A DNA stretch of 64,000 bases from Pseudomonas parafulva (lineage in GTDB: Bacteria > Pseudomonadota > Gammaproteobacteria > Pseudomonadales > Pseudomonadaceae), in contig NZ_CP009747.1 of assembly GCF_000800255.1 (NCBI RefSeq), positions 3,782,001-3,846,000 on the forward strand, read 5' to 3'. Shown piece by piece: positions 11,950-21,995 of the stretch (within the stretch, counting starts at the first letter, position 1; each line of letters opens with the position of its first letter). The notes beneath the pieces were generated by a model. The model saw only the letters and a list, made by a program, of their open reading frames with translations, was not told where the DNA came from and searched no databases. Made by a program: the position numbers and the translations under genes.

Positions 11950-13249
11950 TCGTCTGCGCCCGCTGATGCTGGGCGCCGTAATGCTGAGCGGTGCGGTGTA
12001 TGCCGCGCCACAGCCCCTGGACCGTGTGGTGGCCATCGTCGACAACGACGTGGTCATGCAGAGCCAACTGGACCAACGCGTCCACGAAGTGCAGCAGACC
12101 ATCGCCAAACGCGGCGGTGGTGTGCCACCGGCCAGCGCCCTGCAGCAGCAGGTGCTCGAGCGCTTGATCGTCGAGAACCTGCAACTGCAAATCGGCGAAC
12201 GCTCCGGCATTCGCATCACCGACGAGGAACTCAACCAGGCCATCGGCACCATCGCCCAGCGCAATGGCATGTCACTGGATCAATTCCGTGCAGCCCTCGC
12301 CCACGACGGTCTGTCGTTCGATGACGCCCGCGAGCAGGTCAAGCGCGAGATGATCATCAGCCGCGTTCGCCAGCGTCGCGTGGCCGAGCGCATCCAAGTC
12401 TCCGAGCAGGAAGTGAAGAACTTCCTCAACTCCGACCTGGGCAAGATGCAGATGTCGGAAGAGTACCGCCTGGCCAACATCCTCATCCCAACCCCGGAAA
12501 GCGCCAACTCCGACGCGATCCAGGCCGCTGCGCGCCAGGCCGGTGACGTCTACCAGCAACTGCGCAAGGGTGCGGACTTCGGCCAGTTGGCCATCGCCCG
12601 TTCGGCCAGCGAGAATGCCCTGGAAGGCGGCGAAATGGGCTGGCGTAAAGCCGGTCAATTGCCACCTGACTTCGCCAAGATGCTCAGCAGCATGTCGATT
12701 GGCGACATCACCCAGCCGATTCGTATCCCCAATGGCTTCATCATCCTCAAGCTCGAGGAAAAGCGTGGCGGTAGCGAAAGCGTGCTGCGTGACGAAGTCC
12801 ATGTGCGCCATATCCTGATCAAGCCGAGCGAAATCCGTAGCGACGCCGCGACCGAGCAACTGGCTCAGCGCATCTACGATCGCATCCAGAATGGCGAAGA
12901 CTTCGCCGAGCTGGCGAAGAGCTTCTCGGAAGATCCGGGCTCCGCGCTCAACGGCGGCGACCTCAACTGGGTCGATCCGAACAGCCTGGTGCCGGAATTC
13001 CGCGAGCAGATGGCCAATGCCCAGCAAGGTGTGGTCACCAAGCCGTTCAAGACCCAATACGGCTGGCACGTGCTGGAAGTGCTGGGCCGCCGCGCGACCG
13101 ACAGCACCGAGCAGGCGCGTGAGCAGCAAGCGTTGAGCGTGCTGCGCAACCGCAAGTATGACGAAGAGCTGCAAAGCTGGTTGCGTCAGATCCGCGACGA
13201 AGCCTACGTTGAGATCAAGCTGCCTGGCGCCGAACAGGCCGCGCAGTGA
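11930..13249 (+). CDS. surA: Periplasmic chaperone and peptidyl-prolyl isomerase SurA
   Basis: Chaperone for outer-membrane proteins including LptD, 439 aa. The signal peptide is 1-22 (MLSGAVYAA). A SurA_N chaperone domain follows, with [11 protein letters not shown] at its start, then two parvulin repeats, one beginning near EYRLANILI and one near EVHVRHILI, and a C-terminal helix. The start is GTG at 11930-11932 inside the end of lptD; this gives the expected family length. The overlap implies translational coupling of the chaperone to its main client. It ends in a GTGA overlap with pdxA. Confidence 0.94.
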   Translation: MKSKLIDRLRPLMLGAVMLSGAVYAAPQPLDRVVAIVDNDVVMQSQLDQRVHEVQQTIAKRGGGVPPASALQQQVLERLIVENLQLQIGERSGIRITDEELNQAIGTIAQRNGMSLDQFRAALAHDGLSFDDAREQVKREMIISRVRQRRVAERIQVSEQEVKNFLNSDLGKMQMSEEYRLANILIPTPESANSDAIQAAARQAGDVYQQLRKGADFGQLAIARSASENALEGGEMGWRKAGQLPPDFAKMLSSMSIGDITQPIRIPNGFIILKLEEKRGGSESVLRDEVHVRHILIKPSEIRSDAATEQLAQRIYDRIQNGEDFAELAKSFSEDPGSALNGGDLNWVDPNSLVPEFREQMANAQQGVVTKPFKTQYGWHVLEVLGRRATDSTEQAREQQALSVLRNRKYDEELQSWLRQIRDEAYVEIKLPGAEQAAQ

Positions 13250-14235
13250 AACCCCTGCGCTTCGCCGTCACGCCTGGCGAGCCCGCAGGCATAGGTCCCG
13301 ACCTGTGCCTGCTGCTCGCCGCAGAGCAGCAACCCCACCCCCTGATCGCCATCACCAGCCGTGACCTGCTCCTGACGCGGGCCGCGCAACTGGGGCTGGC
13401 GATCAGTTTGCTCGAGGTCTCGCCACACGCCTGGCCTGACGAGCCCGCTCCGGCAGGTAGCCTGTACGTCTGGGACACGCCGTTGGCGGCGCCCGTGCAA
13501 CCGGGTCAGCTCGATGCGCGCAACGCCGTCTTCGTGTTGCATACCCTGACCCGCGCGGGCCAAGGCTGCCTGGACGGCGATTTCGCCGGCATGGTCACCG
13601 CCCCAGTGCACAAGGGCGTGATCAATGAAAGCGGCATTGCATTCTCCGGACACACCGAATTCCTTGCCGAACTCACCCACACCGCCCAGGTCGTGATGAT
13701 GCTGGCTACCCACGGCCTGCGCGTGGCCTTGGTGACCACTCACTTGCCGCTGCGGGACGTCGCCGATGCCATCACGGCCGAGCGCCTGGAGCGTGTCACA
13801 CGCATCCTGCACGCCGATCTGCGGGACAAGTTCGGCATCGCCACGCCCCGCATTCTGGTCTGCGGCCTCAATCCGCATGCCGGCGAAGGCGGCCACCTCG
13901 GCCGCGAAGAAATCGACATCATCGAGCCCGCACTCGAGCGCCTGCGCGCCGAGGGCATGGACCTGCGCGGTCCATTGCCGGCCGACACCCTCTTTACCCC
14001 CAAATATCTGGAGCATTGCGACGCAGTGCTGGCGATGTACCACGACCAGGGCCTGCCCGTACTCAAGTACAAAGGCTTCGGCGCCGCCGTCAATGTCACC
14101 CTGGGGCTGCCGATCATCCGCACCTCGGTGGACCACGGCACCGCCCTGGACCTGGCCGGCAGCGGCAAGGTCGACACCGGCAGCTTGCGCGTCGCCCTGC
14201 ACACCGCCTACCAGATGGCCGAGAACCGACCATGA
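13246..14235 (+). CDS. pdxA: 4-hydroxythreonine-4-phosphate dehydrogenase
   Basis: NAD-dependent, metal-requiring oxidation and decarboxylation of 4-phosphohydroxy-threonine in pyridoxal 5'-phosphate synthesis; 329 aa, cytoplasmic. Recognisable segments are [13 protein letters not shown] at the N-terminus, [14 protein letters not shown] with the substrate/metal site, [22 protein letters not shown] and [15 protein letters not shown], which carries a metal-binding His. The start is GTG overlapping the surA stop, and the stop overlaps the rsmA start (ATGA), so surA-pdxA-rsmA are translationally linked. Confidence 0.95.
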   Translation: MKPLRFAVTPGEPAGIGPDLCLLLAAEQQPHPLIAITSRDLLLTRAAQLGLAISLLEVSPHAWPDEPAPAGSLYVWDTPLAAPVQPGQLDARNAVFVLHTLTRAGQGCLDGDFAGMVTAPVHKGVINESGIAFSGHTEFLAELTHTAQVVMMLATHGLRVALVTTHLPLRDVADAITAERLERVTRILHADLRDKFGIATPRILVCGLNPHAGEGGHLGREEIDIIEPALERLRAEGMDLRGPLPADTLFTPKYLEHCDAVLAMYHDQGLPVLKYKGFGAAVNVTLGLPIIRTSVDHGTALDLAGSGKVDTGSLRVALHTAYQMAENRP

Positions 14236-15032
14236 ACGAGCATTACCAACACCGGGCGCGCAAGCGCTTCGGTCAGAACTTCCTGCACGACGCCGGCATC
14301 ATCGACCGCATCCTGCGCGCCATTCACGCCAAGGCGGGCGAGCACCTGCTGGAAATCGGTCCAGGCCAAGGCGCACTCACCGAAGGATTGCTGGGCAGCG
14401 GCGCGCAACTCGACGTCGTCGAGCTGGACAAAGACCTGGTGCCGATCCTGCAACACAAGTTCGCTGGCCGTGACAACTTCCGCCTGCACCAGGGCGACGC
14501 GCTGAAGTTCGACTTCAATACCCTGGGCGTTCCACCGCGCAGCCTCAAGGTAGTCGGCAACCTGCCCTACAACATCTCCACCCCACTGATTTTCCACCTG
14601 CTGGCGCACGCCGGGCTGATCCGCGACATGCACTTCATGCTGCAGAAGGAAGTGGTCGAGCGCATGGCGGCCGGTCCCGGTGGCGGTGATTGGGGTCGTC
14701 TGTCGATCATGGTCCAGTACCACTGCCGCGTTGAGCACTTGTTCAATGTCGGCCCCGGCGCATTCAACCCGCCGCCGAAGGTGGACTCGGCAATCGTGCG
14801 TTTGGTCCCACACGAAGTGCTGCCGCATCCGGCCAAGGATCCAGCACTGCTCGAACGCGTAGTCCGCGAAGCGTTCAACCAGCGCCGCAAAACCCTGCGC
14901 AATACCCTCAAGGGCCTGCTCGACAGCCAAGCCATCGAGGCGGCAGGCGTCGACGGCAGCCTGCGCCCTGAACAGCTCGACCTGGCGGCCTTCGTGCGCC
15001 TGGCCGATCAATTGGCGGCGCAGCAAGGCTGA
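14232..15032 (+). CDS. rsmA: 16S rRNA dimethyladenosine transferase
   Basis: SAM-dependent methyltransferase (KsgA) that dimethylates the two adjacent adenines near the 3' end of 16S rRNA during 30S maturation. It is 266 aa. Motifs are [13 protein letters not shown] at the N-terminus, SAM-binding [14 protein letters not shown], catalytic NLPYNIST (motif IV), and the C-terminal helical segment with [14 protein letters not shown] at 14232-14234 overlaps the pdxA stop. It is followed 142 bases later by apaG, as in many gammaproteobacteria. Confidence 0.95.
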   Translation: MNEHYQHRARKRFGQNFLHDAGIIDRILRAIHAKAGEHLLEIGPGQGALTEGLLGSGAQLDVVELDKDLVPILQHKFAGRDNFRLHQGDALKFDFNTLGVPPRSLKVVGNLPYNISTPLIFHLLAHAGLIRDMHFMLQKEVVERMAAGPGGGDWGRLSIMVQYHCRVEHLFNVGPGAFNPPPKVDSAIVRLVPHEVLPHPAKDPALLERVVREAFNQRRKTLRNTLKGLLDSQAIEAAGVDGSLRPEQLDLAAFVRLADQLAAQQG

Positions 15033-15174
15033 TCGCCTTGCTCGTGGCGCGTGCCTGATCGCGCCTAGAACACGCCCATGATAGGCACGGCCAGCCCGCA
15101 CCGCTGGCCCTCTGCCCTCGCAATGGCCTAGACTGCGACAATCGCGTTAATGCTCCGTTCGCCAAGGCCCTTGC

Positions 15175-15555
15175 ATGTCCGACCCCCGCTATCAGATCGA
15201 CGTCAGCGTCGTCACCCGCTTCCTCAAAGACCAGTCAGACCCCGAAAACAACCGGTTCGCCTTCGCCTATACCATCACGGTGGCGAACAACGGCACCCTC
15301 AAGGCCAAGCTGACCGCACGCCATTGGTTGATCACCAACGGTGACGGCGAAGTCGAAGAAGTGCGCGGCGACGGCGTGGTCGGCCAGCAGCCGGTTATCG
15401 CGCCTGGGCAGAGCCACACTTATAGCAGCGGCGCGGTCATCAAAACCCGTGTCGGCACCATGCAGGGCAGCTACCAGATGTTCGCCGAAGATGGCACACG
15501 CTTCGACGCACCCATCGCACCCTTCCGTCTGGCGGTGCCCGGAGCCCTGCACTGA
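15175..15555 (+). CDS. apaG: ApaG domain protein
   Basis: Small single-domain protein of 126 aa with a fibronectin-like beta fold. Its family is conserved next to apaH, but its biochemical role is not settled (links to cobalt and magnesium handling in enterobacteria). Characteristic segments are [44 protein letters not shown] and [17 protein letters not shown]. The start is ATG at 15175. The stop overlaps the apaH start codon (TGATG). Confidence 0.93.
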   Translation: MSDPRYQIDVSVVTRFLKDQSDPENNRFAFAYTITVANNGTLKAKLTARHWLITNGDGEVEEVRGDGVVGQQPVIAPGQSHTYSSGAVIKTRVGTMQGSYQMFAEDGTRFDAPIAPFRLAVPGALH

Positions 15556-16421
15556 TGGCTACTTATGCCGTCGGCGATCTTCAAGGCTGCCTGAAACCGC
15601 TCAAGTGCCTGCTTGAACAGGTGCGTTTCAATCCAGCGAGCGACCGCCTGTGGTTGGTGGGTGACCTGGTCAACCGTGGCCCGGAATCGCTCGAGACCCT
15701 GCGCTACCTCTATTCGATACGGGATTCGCTGGTCTGTGTGCTGGGCAATCACGACCTGCACCTGCTCGCCGCCTGGCACAACCCCGAGCGCTTGAAGAAG
15801 AGCGACACGCTGCGCGAAATCGTCGAGGCACCCGATGCCGATGCGCTGCTCGGCTGGCTGCGCCGGCAGAAGCTGCTGCATTACGACGAAGCACGCGGTA
15901 TCGCCATGGCCCACGCCGGCATCCCGCCCCAATGGACCTTGGGCAAGGCGCTGGAGTTGGCAGCAGAGGTCGAGCAGGTGCTGCGCGACGACAACCGGCT
16001 CCAGCCCTACCTGGACGGGATGTACGGCAACGAGCCGAACAAGTGGAGCAAGGACCTGACCGGTATCGAACGGTTGCGGGTGATCACCAACTACTTCACC
16101 CGCATGCGCTTCTGCACGGCCTCCGGCAAGCTCGACCTCAAGAGCAAGGAAGGCCTGGACAGCGCACCGAAGGGCTACAAAGCCTGGTATGCACACAAGA
16201 ACCGTCGTTCGCGGCATGTGAAGATCATCTTCGGGCACTGGGCAGCCCTCGAAGGGCGGGTGGACACACCCGACATCATCGCGCTGGACACCGGCTGCGT
16301 CTGGGGCGGTGCCATGACCCTGTACAACCTCGACAGCGGGGCGTATCACCGCTGCGCCTGCACCGACGAAGGGGACGTCCGCGTCCCCTGCGAACCGACT
16401 AGAATCGACGATCGAACCTGA
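15555..16421 (+). CDS. apaH: Symmetrical bis(5'-nucleosyl)-tetraphosphatase
   Basis: Hydrolyses Ap4A and related dinucleotides to two ADP, limiting alarmone levels and Np4-capping of RNA. It is 288 aa with metallophosphatase motifs [20 protein letters not shown] and GNHDLHLL, and later metal ligands near FGHWAALEG and LDTGCVWGG. The start overlaps the apaG stop, so the two are coupled. glpE begins 14 bases after its stop. Confidence 0.95.
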   Translation: MATYAVGDLQGCLKPLKCLLEQVRFNPASDRLWLVGDLVNRGPESLETLRYLYSIRDSLVCVLGNHDLHLLAAWHNPERLKKSDTLREIVEAPDADALLGWLRRQKLLHYDEARGIAMAHAGIPPQWTLGKALELAAEVEQVLRDDNRLQPYLDGMYGNEPNKWSKDLTGIERLRVITNYFTRMRFCTASGKLDLKSKEGLDSAPKGYKAWYAHKNRRSRHVKIIFGHWAALEGRVDTPDIIALDTGCVWGGAMTLYNLDSGAYHRCACTDEGDVRVPCEPTRIDDRT

Positions 16422-16435
16422 AGGAAAGCGTACCC

Positions 16436-16765
16436 ATGAGCGAATTCAAGCGCATCCCCCCGGAGCAGGCCCTGGCCCTGCGCGAGCAAGGGGCCGTGGT
16501 GGTCGACATTCGTGACGCCGCCGCCTATGCCGCCGGCCATGTCACCGGTGCCCGCCACCTGGACAACCATTCGGTGGCCGATTTCATCCGCCAAGCGGAC
16601 CTGGATGCGCCGACGCTGGTGGTCTGCTATCACGGCAACTCCAGCCAGAGCGCGGCCGCCTACCTGGTGGGCCAAGGATTTTCTGACGTCTACAGCGTCG
16701 ACGGCGGCTTCGAGCTGTGGCGCGCCACCTTCCCAGGTGAAACCGAGCAAAGCCAACCCGAATAA
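16436..16765 (+). CDS. glpE: Thiosulfate sulfurtransferase (single-domain rhodanese)
   Basis: Cytoplasmic rhodanese of 109 aa that moves sulfur from thiosulfate to cyanide or thioredoxin-like acceptors. The fold shows [22 protein letters not shown] and an active-site loop CYHGNSSQS with the catalytic Cys at about residue 63. Length and loop size match GlpE rather than Cdc25-like rhodaneses. It is the last gene of the lptD-to-glpE run, 14 bases after apaH. Confidence 0.9.
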   Translation: MSEFKRIPPEQALALREQGAVVVDIRDAAAYAAGHVTGARHLDNHSVADFIRQADLDAPTLVVCYHGNSSQSAAAYLVGQGFSDVYSVDGGFELWRATFPGETEQSQPE

Positions 16766-16783
16766 TTTTTTCATCTGCTCTGC

Positions 16784-16804
16784 AGCCCGCGCGCTCTGCG
16801 GGCT
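16784..16804. terminator. Hairpin after glpE, weak terminator candidate
   Basis: AGCCCGC and GCGGGCT pair across a seven-base loop, 18 bases after the glpE stop. No U-tract follows, so it may only mark the 3' end or need Rho. Confidence 0.35.
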
Positions 16805-17048
16805 TGCGCCCCACCTGACGAACGGTCGCAGGCAACTTCTTGCCACCACGACCTTGACCTTGCCGATTACCAACTATCCTTAAGCCCAGGCCATCCAAAT
16901 CAGGGGAGAGCCGGTACACCGGCGTGCGGGTCATCGGTAGCGTTTCAGGGTGTTCTGGGGGGTACAAGGCATTCGGCGAAAGCCGCTTGCATGCCAGCAT
17001 CAGCTGACTGATCCGGCGTCGTCTCCACGTATCGAGCGAGGTGACGTC

Positions 17049-18971
17049 ATGAGCATTTTTAGCCACTTCCAACAACGTTTCGAGTCCACCCGCCAGGAAG
17101 AACTTTCGCTGCAGGAGTACCTCGAGCTGTGCAAAGAGGATCGCAGTGCCTACGCCTCGGCGGCTGAACGGCTGTTGCTGGCCATCGGCGAACCGGAGCT
17201 GATCGACACCTCCACCAACTCCAGGCTGTCGCGGATCTTTTCCAACAAAGTGATCCGTCGCTACCCGGCCTTTGCCGACTTCCATGGCATGGAAGAGTGC
17301 ATCGACCAGATTGTTTCCTACTTCCGCCATGCGGCCCAAGGCCTGGAAGAGAAGAAGCAGATCCTCTACTTGCTGGGCCCGGTCGGTGGCGGTAAATCGT
17401 CCCTGGCCGAAAAACTCAAGCAGTTGATCGAGAAAGTCCCCTTCTATGCCATCAAGGGGTCACCGGTCTTCGAAACACCGCTGGGCTTGTTCAATGCCAA
17501 CGAAGATGGCGACATCCTCCAGGAAGAATTCGGCATTCCAAAGCGTTACCTGAACACCATCATGTCGCCGTGGGCAACCAAGCGTCTGCAGGAGTTCGGC
17601 GGCGACATCAGCAAGTTCAAGGTGGTCAAGCTGTATCCCTCGATCCTCAACCAGATCGCCGTCGCCAAGACCGAGCCGGGTGACGAGAACAACCAAGACA
17701 TTTCGGCCCTGGTGGGTAAAGTGGATATCCGCAAACTCGAAGAATTCCCGCAGAACGACGCCGATGCCTACAGCTATTCGGGCGCGTTGTGCCGCGCCAA
17801 CCAGGGCCTGATGGAATTCGTCGAGATGTTCAAGGCGCCGATCAAGGTCTTGCACCCTTTGCTGACGGCCACCCAGGAAGGCAACTACAACAGCACCGAG
17901 GGTCTGGGCGCGATCCCCTACTCCGGCATCTTGTTGGCCCACTCCAACGAATCGGAGTGGCACACCTTCCGCAACAACAAGAACAACGAAGCCTTCATCG
18001 ACCGGATTTACATCGTCAAGGTGCCCTACTGCCTGCGCGTCAGCGACGAGATCCGCATCTACGACAAGCTGCTGGTCAACAGCTCGCTGGCCAAGGCCCA
18101 TTGCGCGCCGGACACGCTCAAGATGCTGGCCCAGTTCACCGTGTTGTCGCGCTTGAAAGAGCCGGAAAACTCCAACATCTATTCGAAGATGCGTGTCTAC
18201 GACGGTGAGAATCTCAAGGACACCGATCCCAAGGCCAAGTCGATTCAGGAGTACCGTGACAGCGCGGGCGTCGACGAAGGCATGAATGGACTCTCCACGC
18301 GCTTCGCGTTCAAGATCCTGTCGAAAGTGTTCAACTTCGATCCCCATGAAGTGGCCGCCAACCCAGTGCACCTGCTGTATGTCCTCGAACAACAGATCGA
18401 GCAGGAGCAGTTCCCGGCAGAAGTTCGCGAGCGCTACCTGCGCTACCTCAAAGAGTACCTGGCGCCGCGCTACATCGAGTTCATCGGCAAGGAAATCCAG
18501 ACGGCCTACCTGGAGTCTTACAGCGAGTACGGCCAGAACATCTTCGATCGCTATGTGCTGTACGCCGACTTCTGGATTCAGGACCAAGAGTACCGCGACC
18601 CGGAAACCGGCGAGATCCTCAACCGCATCGCGCTCAACGAAGAACTGGAGAAGATCGAGAAACCGGCGGGCATCAGCAACCCGAAAGATTTCCGCAACGA
18701 GATCGTCAACTTCGTGCTGCGTGCGCGTGCCAACAACAACGGCAAGAACCCGAGCTGGCTGAGCTATGAAAAACTGCGGGTGGTGATCGAGAAGAAAATG
18801 TTCTCCAACACCGAGGATCTGCTGCCAGTCATCAGTTTCAACGCCAAGGCAAGCAAGGAAGACCAGAAGAAGCACAACGACTTCGTCACCCGGATGGTGG
18901 AACGTGGCTACACCGACAAGCAGGTTCGCCTGTTGTCGGAATGGTACCTGCGGGTCAGGAAATCGCAATAA
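17049..18971 (+). CDS. prkA: PrkA-family AAA+ serine protein kinase
   Basis: Cytoplasmic protein of 640 aa with an N-terminal AAA+ module (Walker A GPVGGGKSSLAEKL near residue 118) and a C-terminal PrkA kinase-like domain. Homologues (E. coli YeaG, B. subtilis PrkA) act in stationary-phase, nitrogen-starvation or sporulation programmes; protease-like activity has also been reported for the family. The start is ATG at 17049 (MSIFSHFQQRF), preceded by GAGCGAGGTGACGTC. It leads the prkA-yeaH-spoVR trio. The 283-base region upstream has no convincing sigma-70 promoter. Confidence 0.92.
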   Translation: MSIFSHFQQRFESTRQEELSLQEYLELCKEDRSAYASAAERLLLAIGEPELIDTSTNSRLSRIFSNKVIRRYPAFADFHGMEECIDQIVSYFRHAAQGLEEKKQILYLLGPVGGGKSSLAEKLKQLIEKVPFYAIKGSPVFETPLGLFNANEDGDILQEEFGIPKRYLNTIMSPWATKRLQEFGGDISKFKVVKLYPSILNQIAVAKTEPGDENNQDISALVGKVDIRKLEEFPQNDADAYSYSGALCRANQGLMEFVEMFKAPIKVLHPLLTATQEGNYNSTEGLGAIPYSGILLAHSNESEWHTFRNNKNNEAFIDRIYIVKVPYCLRVSDEIRIYDKLLVNSSLAKAHCAPDTLKMLAQFTVLSRLKEPENSNIYSKMRVYDGENLKDTDPKAKSIQEYRDSAGVDEGMNGLSTRFAFKILSKVFNFDPHEVAANPVHLLYVLEQQIEQEQFPAEVRERYLRYLKEYLAPRYIEFIGKEIQTAYLESYSEYGQNIFDRYVLYADFWIQDQEYRDPETGEILNRIALNEELEKIEKPAGISNPKDFRNEIVNFVLRARANNNGKNPSWLSYEKLRVVIEKKMFSNTEDLLPVISFNAKASKEDQKKHNDFVTRMVERGYTDKQVRLLSEWYLRVRKSQ

Positions 18972-18989
18972 AGCGACCAGTCGTCTGCC

Positions 18990-19085
18990 GTAAGCTGCGA
19001 GCGGTCGCGTAGCCCCTCAGGGGCTGCGCGTCGGCTTGCGGTGATGGTGGCTGCGTTGTCTAGCAGCTTGACGCTCGAAGCTTGC
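18990..19085. repeat. REP-like imperfect inverted repeat between prkA and yeaH
   Basis: GTAAGCTGCGAGCG at 18990-19003 is complementary, with two mismatches in 14, to CGCTCGAAGCTTGC at 19072-19085. Between them sits a tight hairpin at 19011-19025 (AGCCCC and GGGGCT around three bases). The AGCTTGCAGCT-type wording is common in Pseudomonas intergenic palindromic repeats, so this is probably a member of a dispersed family that sits inside the prkA-yeaH transcript. Confidence 0.5.
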
Positions 19086-19107
19086 AGCTGCGCTTAGCGG
19101 AGGCCCC

Positions 19108-20379
19108 ATGAGCTACGTGATCGACCGACGCCTGAACGGCAAGAACAAGAGCACGGTGAACCGGCAGCGCTTTCTGCGCCGCTACCGTGAGCACATCAAG
19201 AAGGCGGTCGAAGAGGCCGTGAGCCGCCGCTCCATCACGGACATGGAGCATGGCGAGCAGATCAGTATTCCCGGTCGCGACATCGACGAACCGGTGCTGC
19301 ATCACGGTCGCGGCGGCAAACAGACCGTCGTCCATCCAGGCAACAAGGAATTCACCGCCGGTGAACACATCGCCCGCCCTCAGGGCGGCGGCGGCGGAGG
19401 CGGCAAAGGCAAGGCCGGCAACTCCGGCGAAGGCATGGATGAATTCGTCTTCCAGATCACCCAGGAAGAGTTTCTCGAGTTCATGTTCGAGGACCTCGAA
19501 TTGCCAAATCTGGTGAAACGTCACCTGACCGGCGCCGACACCTTCAAGACCGTGCGTGCAGGCATCGCCAGCGAAGGCAATCCGTCACGCATCAACATCG
19601 TACGTACCCTGCGTTCGGCCCATGCCCGCCGCATCGCCCTGACCGGCAGCAGCCGCGCGCTGTTGCGGGCGGCGCAGAAAGAGCTGGAGCGGTTGAGCGT
19701 CGAAGAGCCCGCCAACTTCACCGACATTCAGGAAGTGGAAGCCGAGATCGTCCGGCTCAAGGCACGCATCAACCGACTGCCCTTCCTCGACACCTTCGAC
19801 TTGAAGTACAACCTGCTGGTCAAACAGCCCAACCCCAGTTCCAAGGCGGTGATGTTCTGCCTGATGGACGTCTCCGGCTCCATGACTCAGGCGACCAAGG
19901 ACATCGCCAAGCGCTTCTTCATCCTTTTGTACCTGTTCCTCAAGCGCAACTACGACCGCATCGAAGTGGTGTTCATCCGCCATCACACCAGCGCCCGCGA
20001 GGTGGACGAAGAGGAGTTCTTCTATTCCCGCGAAACCGGCGGCACCATCGTGTCCAGTGCATTGAAACTGATGCAGGAAATCATGGCCGAGCGTTATCCG
20101 GCCAGCGACTGGAACATCTACGCGGCCCAGGCATCCGACGGCGACAACTGGAACGACGACTCCCCCATCTGCCGCGACATTCTCACCCGCCAGATCATGC
20201 CGCATGTGCAGTACTACACTTACGTCGAGATCACCCCTCGCGAGCACCAGGCGTTGTGGTACGAGTACGAGCGCATCGGCGACGCCTTCCCGGACACCTT
20301 CGCCCAGCAACAGTTGGTTTCGGCCGGTGACATCTATCCGGTCTTCCGTGAACTCTTCCAGCGCAGGTTAGCCACATGA
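19108..20379 (+). CDS. yeaH: YeaH/YhbH family protein (DUF444, VWA-like)
   Basis: Cytoplasmic protein of 423 aa, partner of PrkA in many proteobacteria and bacilli. The N-terminus is basic ([21 protein letters not shown]). A glycine/lysine-rich linker lies at about residues 92-110. The C-terminal half is VWA-like with a MIDAS-type start in [10 protein letters not shown]. The molecular role is not known. Its stop overlaps the start of the SpoVR gene (ATGA), so the two proteins are made together. Confidence 0.88.
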   Translation: MSYVIDRRLNGKNKSTVNRQRFLRRYREHIKKAVEEAVSRRSITDMEHGEQISIPGRDIDEPVLHHGRGGKQTVVHPGNKEFTAGEHIARPQGGGGGGGKGKAGNSGEGMDEFVFQITQEEFLEFMFEDLELPNLVKRHLTGADTFKTVRAGIASEGNPSRINIVRTLRSAHARRIALTGSSRALLRAAQKELERLSVEEPANFTDIQEVEAEIVRLKARINRLPFLDTFDLKYNLLVKQPNPSSKAVMFCLMDVSGSMTQATKDIAKRFFILLYLFLKRNYDRIEVVFIRHHTSAREVDEEEFFYSRETGGTIVSSALKLMQEIMAERYPASDWNIYAAQASDGDNWNDDSPICRDILTRQIMPHVQYYTYVEITPREHQALWYEYERIGDAFPDTFAQQQLVSAGDIYPVFRELFQRRLAT

Positions 20380-21944
20380 CCGCCAGAGCACAGAGACGCC
20401 AACCCATTTCCACCGGCTCGGAGTGGACCTTCGAGCTGATCCAGACCTACGACCGGGAGATCGGTCGGCTGGCCGAGCGCTATGCGCTGGACACCTATCC
20501 CAACCAGATCGAAGTGATCACGGCCGAGCAGATGATGGACGCCTATGCCTCGGTCGGCATGCCACTGGGCTATCACCATTGGTCCTACGGCAAGCAGTTC
20601 CTGAGCACTGAAAAATCCTATAGTCGTGGCCAGATGGGTCTGGCTTATGAAATCGTCATCAACTCCGACCCTTGCATCGCCTATCTGATGGAAGAGAACA
20701 CCATCTGCATGCAGGCGCTGGTAATAGCCCACGCCTGCTATGGACACAACAGCTTCTTCAAGGGCAACTACCTGTTCCGCACCTGGACAGACGCCAGTTC
20801 GATCATCGACTACCTGGTCTTCGCCAAGCAGTACATCGCCCAGTGTGAGGAGCGTCACGGCATCGATGCCGTGGAAGACTTGATCGACTCTTGTCATGCA
20901 CTGATGAATTACGGCGTGGACCGCTACAAGCGCCCCTACCCCATCTCGGCGGAGGAAGAGCGCCGTCGCCAGAAAGAGCGTGAAGAGCACCTGCAGCGGC
21001 AGATCAACGACCTGTGGCGCACGATTCCCAAAAGTGCGGATAAAGCCGGGGATCGTGACGATGCCCGCTTCCCGGCCGAACCCCAGGAGAACATCCTCTA
21101 TTTCATCGAAAAACACGCCCCCCTGCTCGAGCCCTGGCAACGCGAAGTGGTGCGAATCGTGCGCAAGATCGCCCAGTACTTCTACCCACAACGCCAGACC
21201 CAGGTGATGAACGAAGGCTGGGCGACCTTCTGGCACTACACCTTGATGAACGACCTGTACGACGAAGGCCTGGTCACCGATGGCTTCATGATGGAGTTCC
21301 TGCAATCGCATACCAGTGTGGTGTTCCAGCCCGGCTACGACAGCCCCTATTACAACGGCATCAACCCCTACGCCCTGGGCTTTGCCATGTACACCGACAT
21401 CCGTCGCATGTGCGAGCACCCCACCGAAGAAGACCGCCGCTGGTTCCCGGACATCGCGGGCAGCGACTGGCTGTCGACCCTCAAATTCGCCATGACCAGC
21501 TTCAAGGACGAGAGCTTCATCCTGCAGTACCTCTCGCCCAAGGTGATCCGCGATCTCAAGCTGTTCAGCATTCTCGACGACGATCAACGCGATGACTTAC
21601 TGGTGCCGGCCATCCACGACGAGGCCGGATACCGCCTGATCCGCGAACAACTAGCCGCGCAGTACAACCTCGGCAACCGTGAGCCCAACGTGCAAATCTG
21701 GAGCATCGATCGGCGCGGCGATCGCTCGCTGACCCTGCGCCATCAACAGCACAATCGCAAACCTCTGGGTGAATCCACCGACGAGGTGCTCAAGCACCTG
21801 CACCGTCTGTGGGGTTTCGACATCCACCTGGAGACCGTGCAGGGCGACAAAGTGGTCAAAACCCACCACATGCCGCCTCGCGGCGAGCATGGCGAGACGG
21901 GCGACTACAGTCGTTCGGACATGTCGGTGATTCATCACCTCTAG
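20376..21944 (+). CDS. SpoVR family protein
   Basis: Cytoplasmic protein of 522 aa (E. coli YcgB, B. subtilis SpoVR family), needed for spore cortex in bacilli but of unknown biochemistry. Typical segments include [11 protein letters not shown], the central [10 protein letters not shown] with paired His/Glu, and YNPYALGF-like [11 protein letters not shown]. The NEGWATFWH wording resembles a metal site, but this is my reading, not an established function. It is translationally coupled to yeaH. Confidence 0.9.
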   Translation: MTARAQRRQPISTGSEWTFELIQTYDREIGRLAERYALDTYPNQIEVITAEQMMDAYASVGMPLGYHHWSYGKQFLSTEKSYSRGQMGLAYEIVINSDPCIAYLMEENTICMQALVIAHACYGHNSFFKGNYLFRTWTDASSIIDYLVFAKQYIAQCEERHGIDAVEDLIDSCHALMNYGVDRYKRPYPISAEEERRRQKEREEHLQRQINDLWRTIPKSADKAGDRDDARFPAEPQENILYFIEKHAPLLEPWQREVVRIVRKIAQYFYPQRQTQVMNEGWATFWHYTLMNDLYDEGLVTDGFMMEFLQSHTSVVFQPGYDSPYYNGINPYALGFAMYTDIRRMCEHPTEEDRRWFPDIAGSDWLSTLKFAMTSFKDESFILQYLSPKVIRDLKLFSILDDDQRDDLLVPAIHDEAGYRLIREQLAAQYNLGNREPNVQIWSIDRRGDRSLTLRHQQHNRKPLGESTDEVLKHLHRLWGFDIHLETVQGDKVVKTHHMPPRGEHGETGDYSRSDMSVIHHL

Positions 21945-21956
21945 CCTCGGACGACT

Positions 21957-21978
21957 GCCGACAGGGTATGCTGTCGGC
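21957..21978. terminator. Hairpin after the SpoVR gene
   Basis: GCCGACAG and CTGTCGGC pair perfectly across a six-base loop, 12 bases after the SpoVR stop and 17 bases before the cca start. There is no U-tract, so it could equally be a cca leader hairpin. Confidence 0.4.
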
Positions 21979-21995
21979 TGTCATGGAGGCTGTAT

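Noticed and set aside
16841..16854. GGCAACTTCTTGCC before prkA as a sigma-54 -24/-12 promoter
   Set aside because: The GG and GC elements are nine bases apart instead of ten, and the core TGGCAC wording is missing. It is better read as a small inverted repeat.
19380..19430. Glycine repeat in yeaH as a frameshift or sequencing artefact
   Set aside because: The frame stays open across it and the linker joins two recognisable parts; glycine-rich linkers are common in this family.
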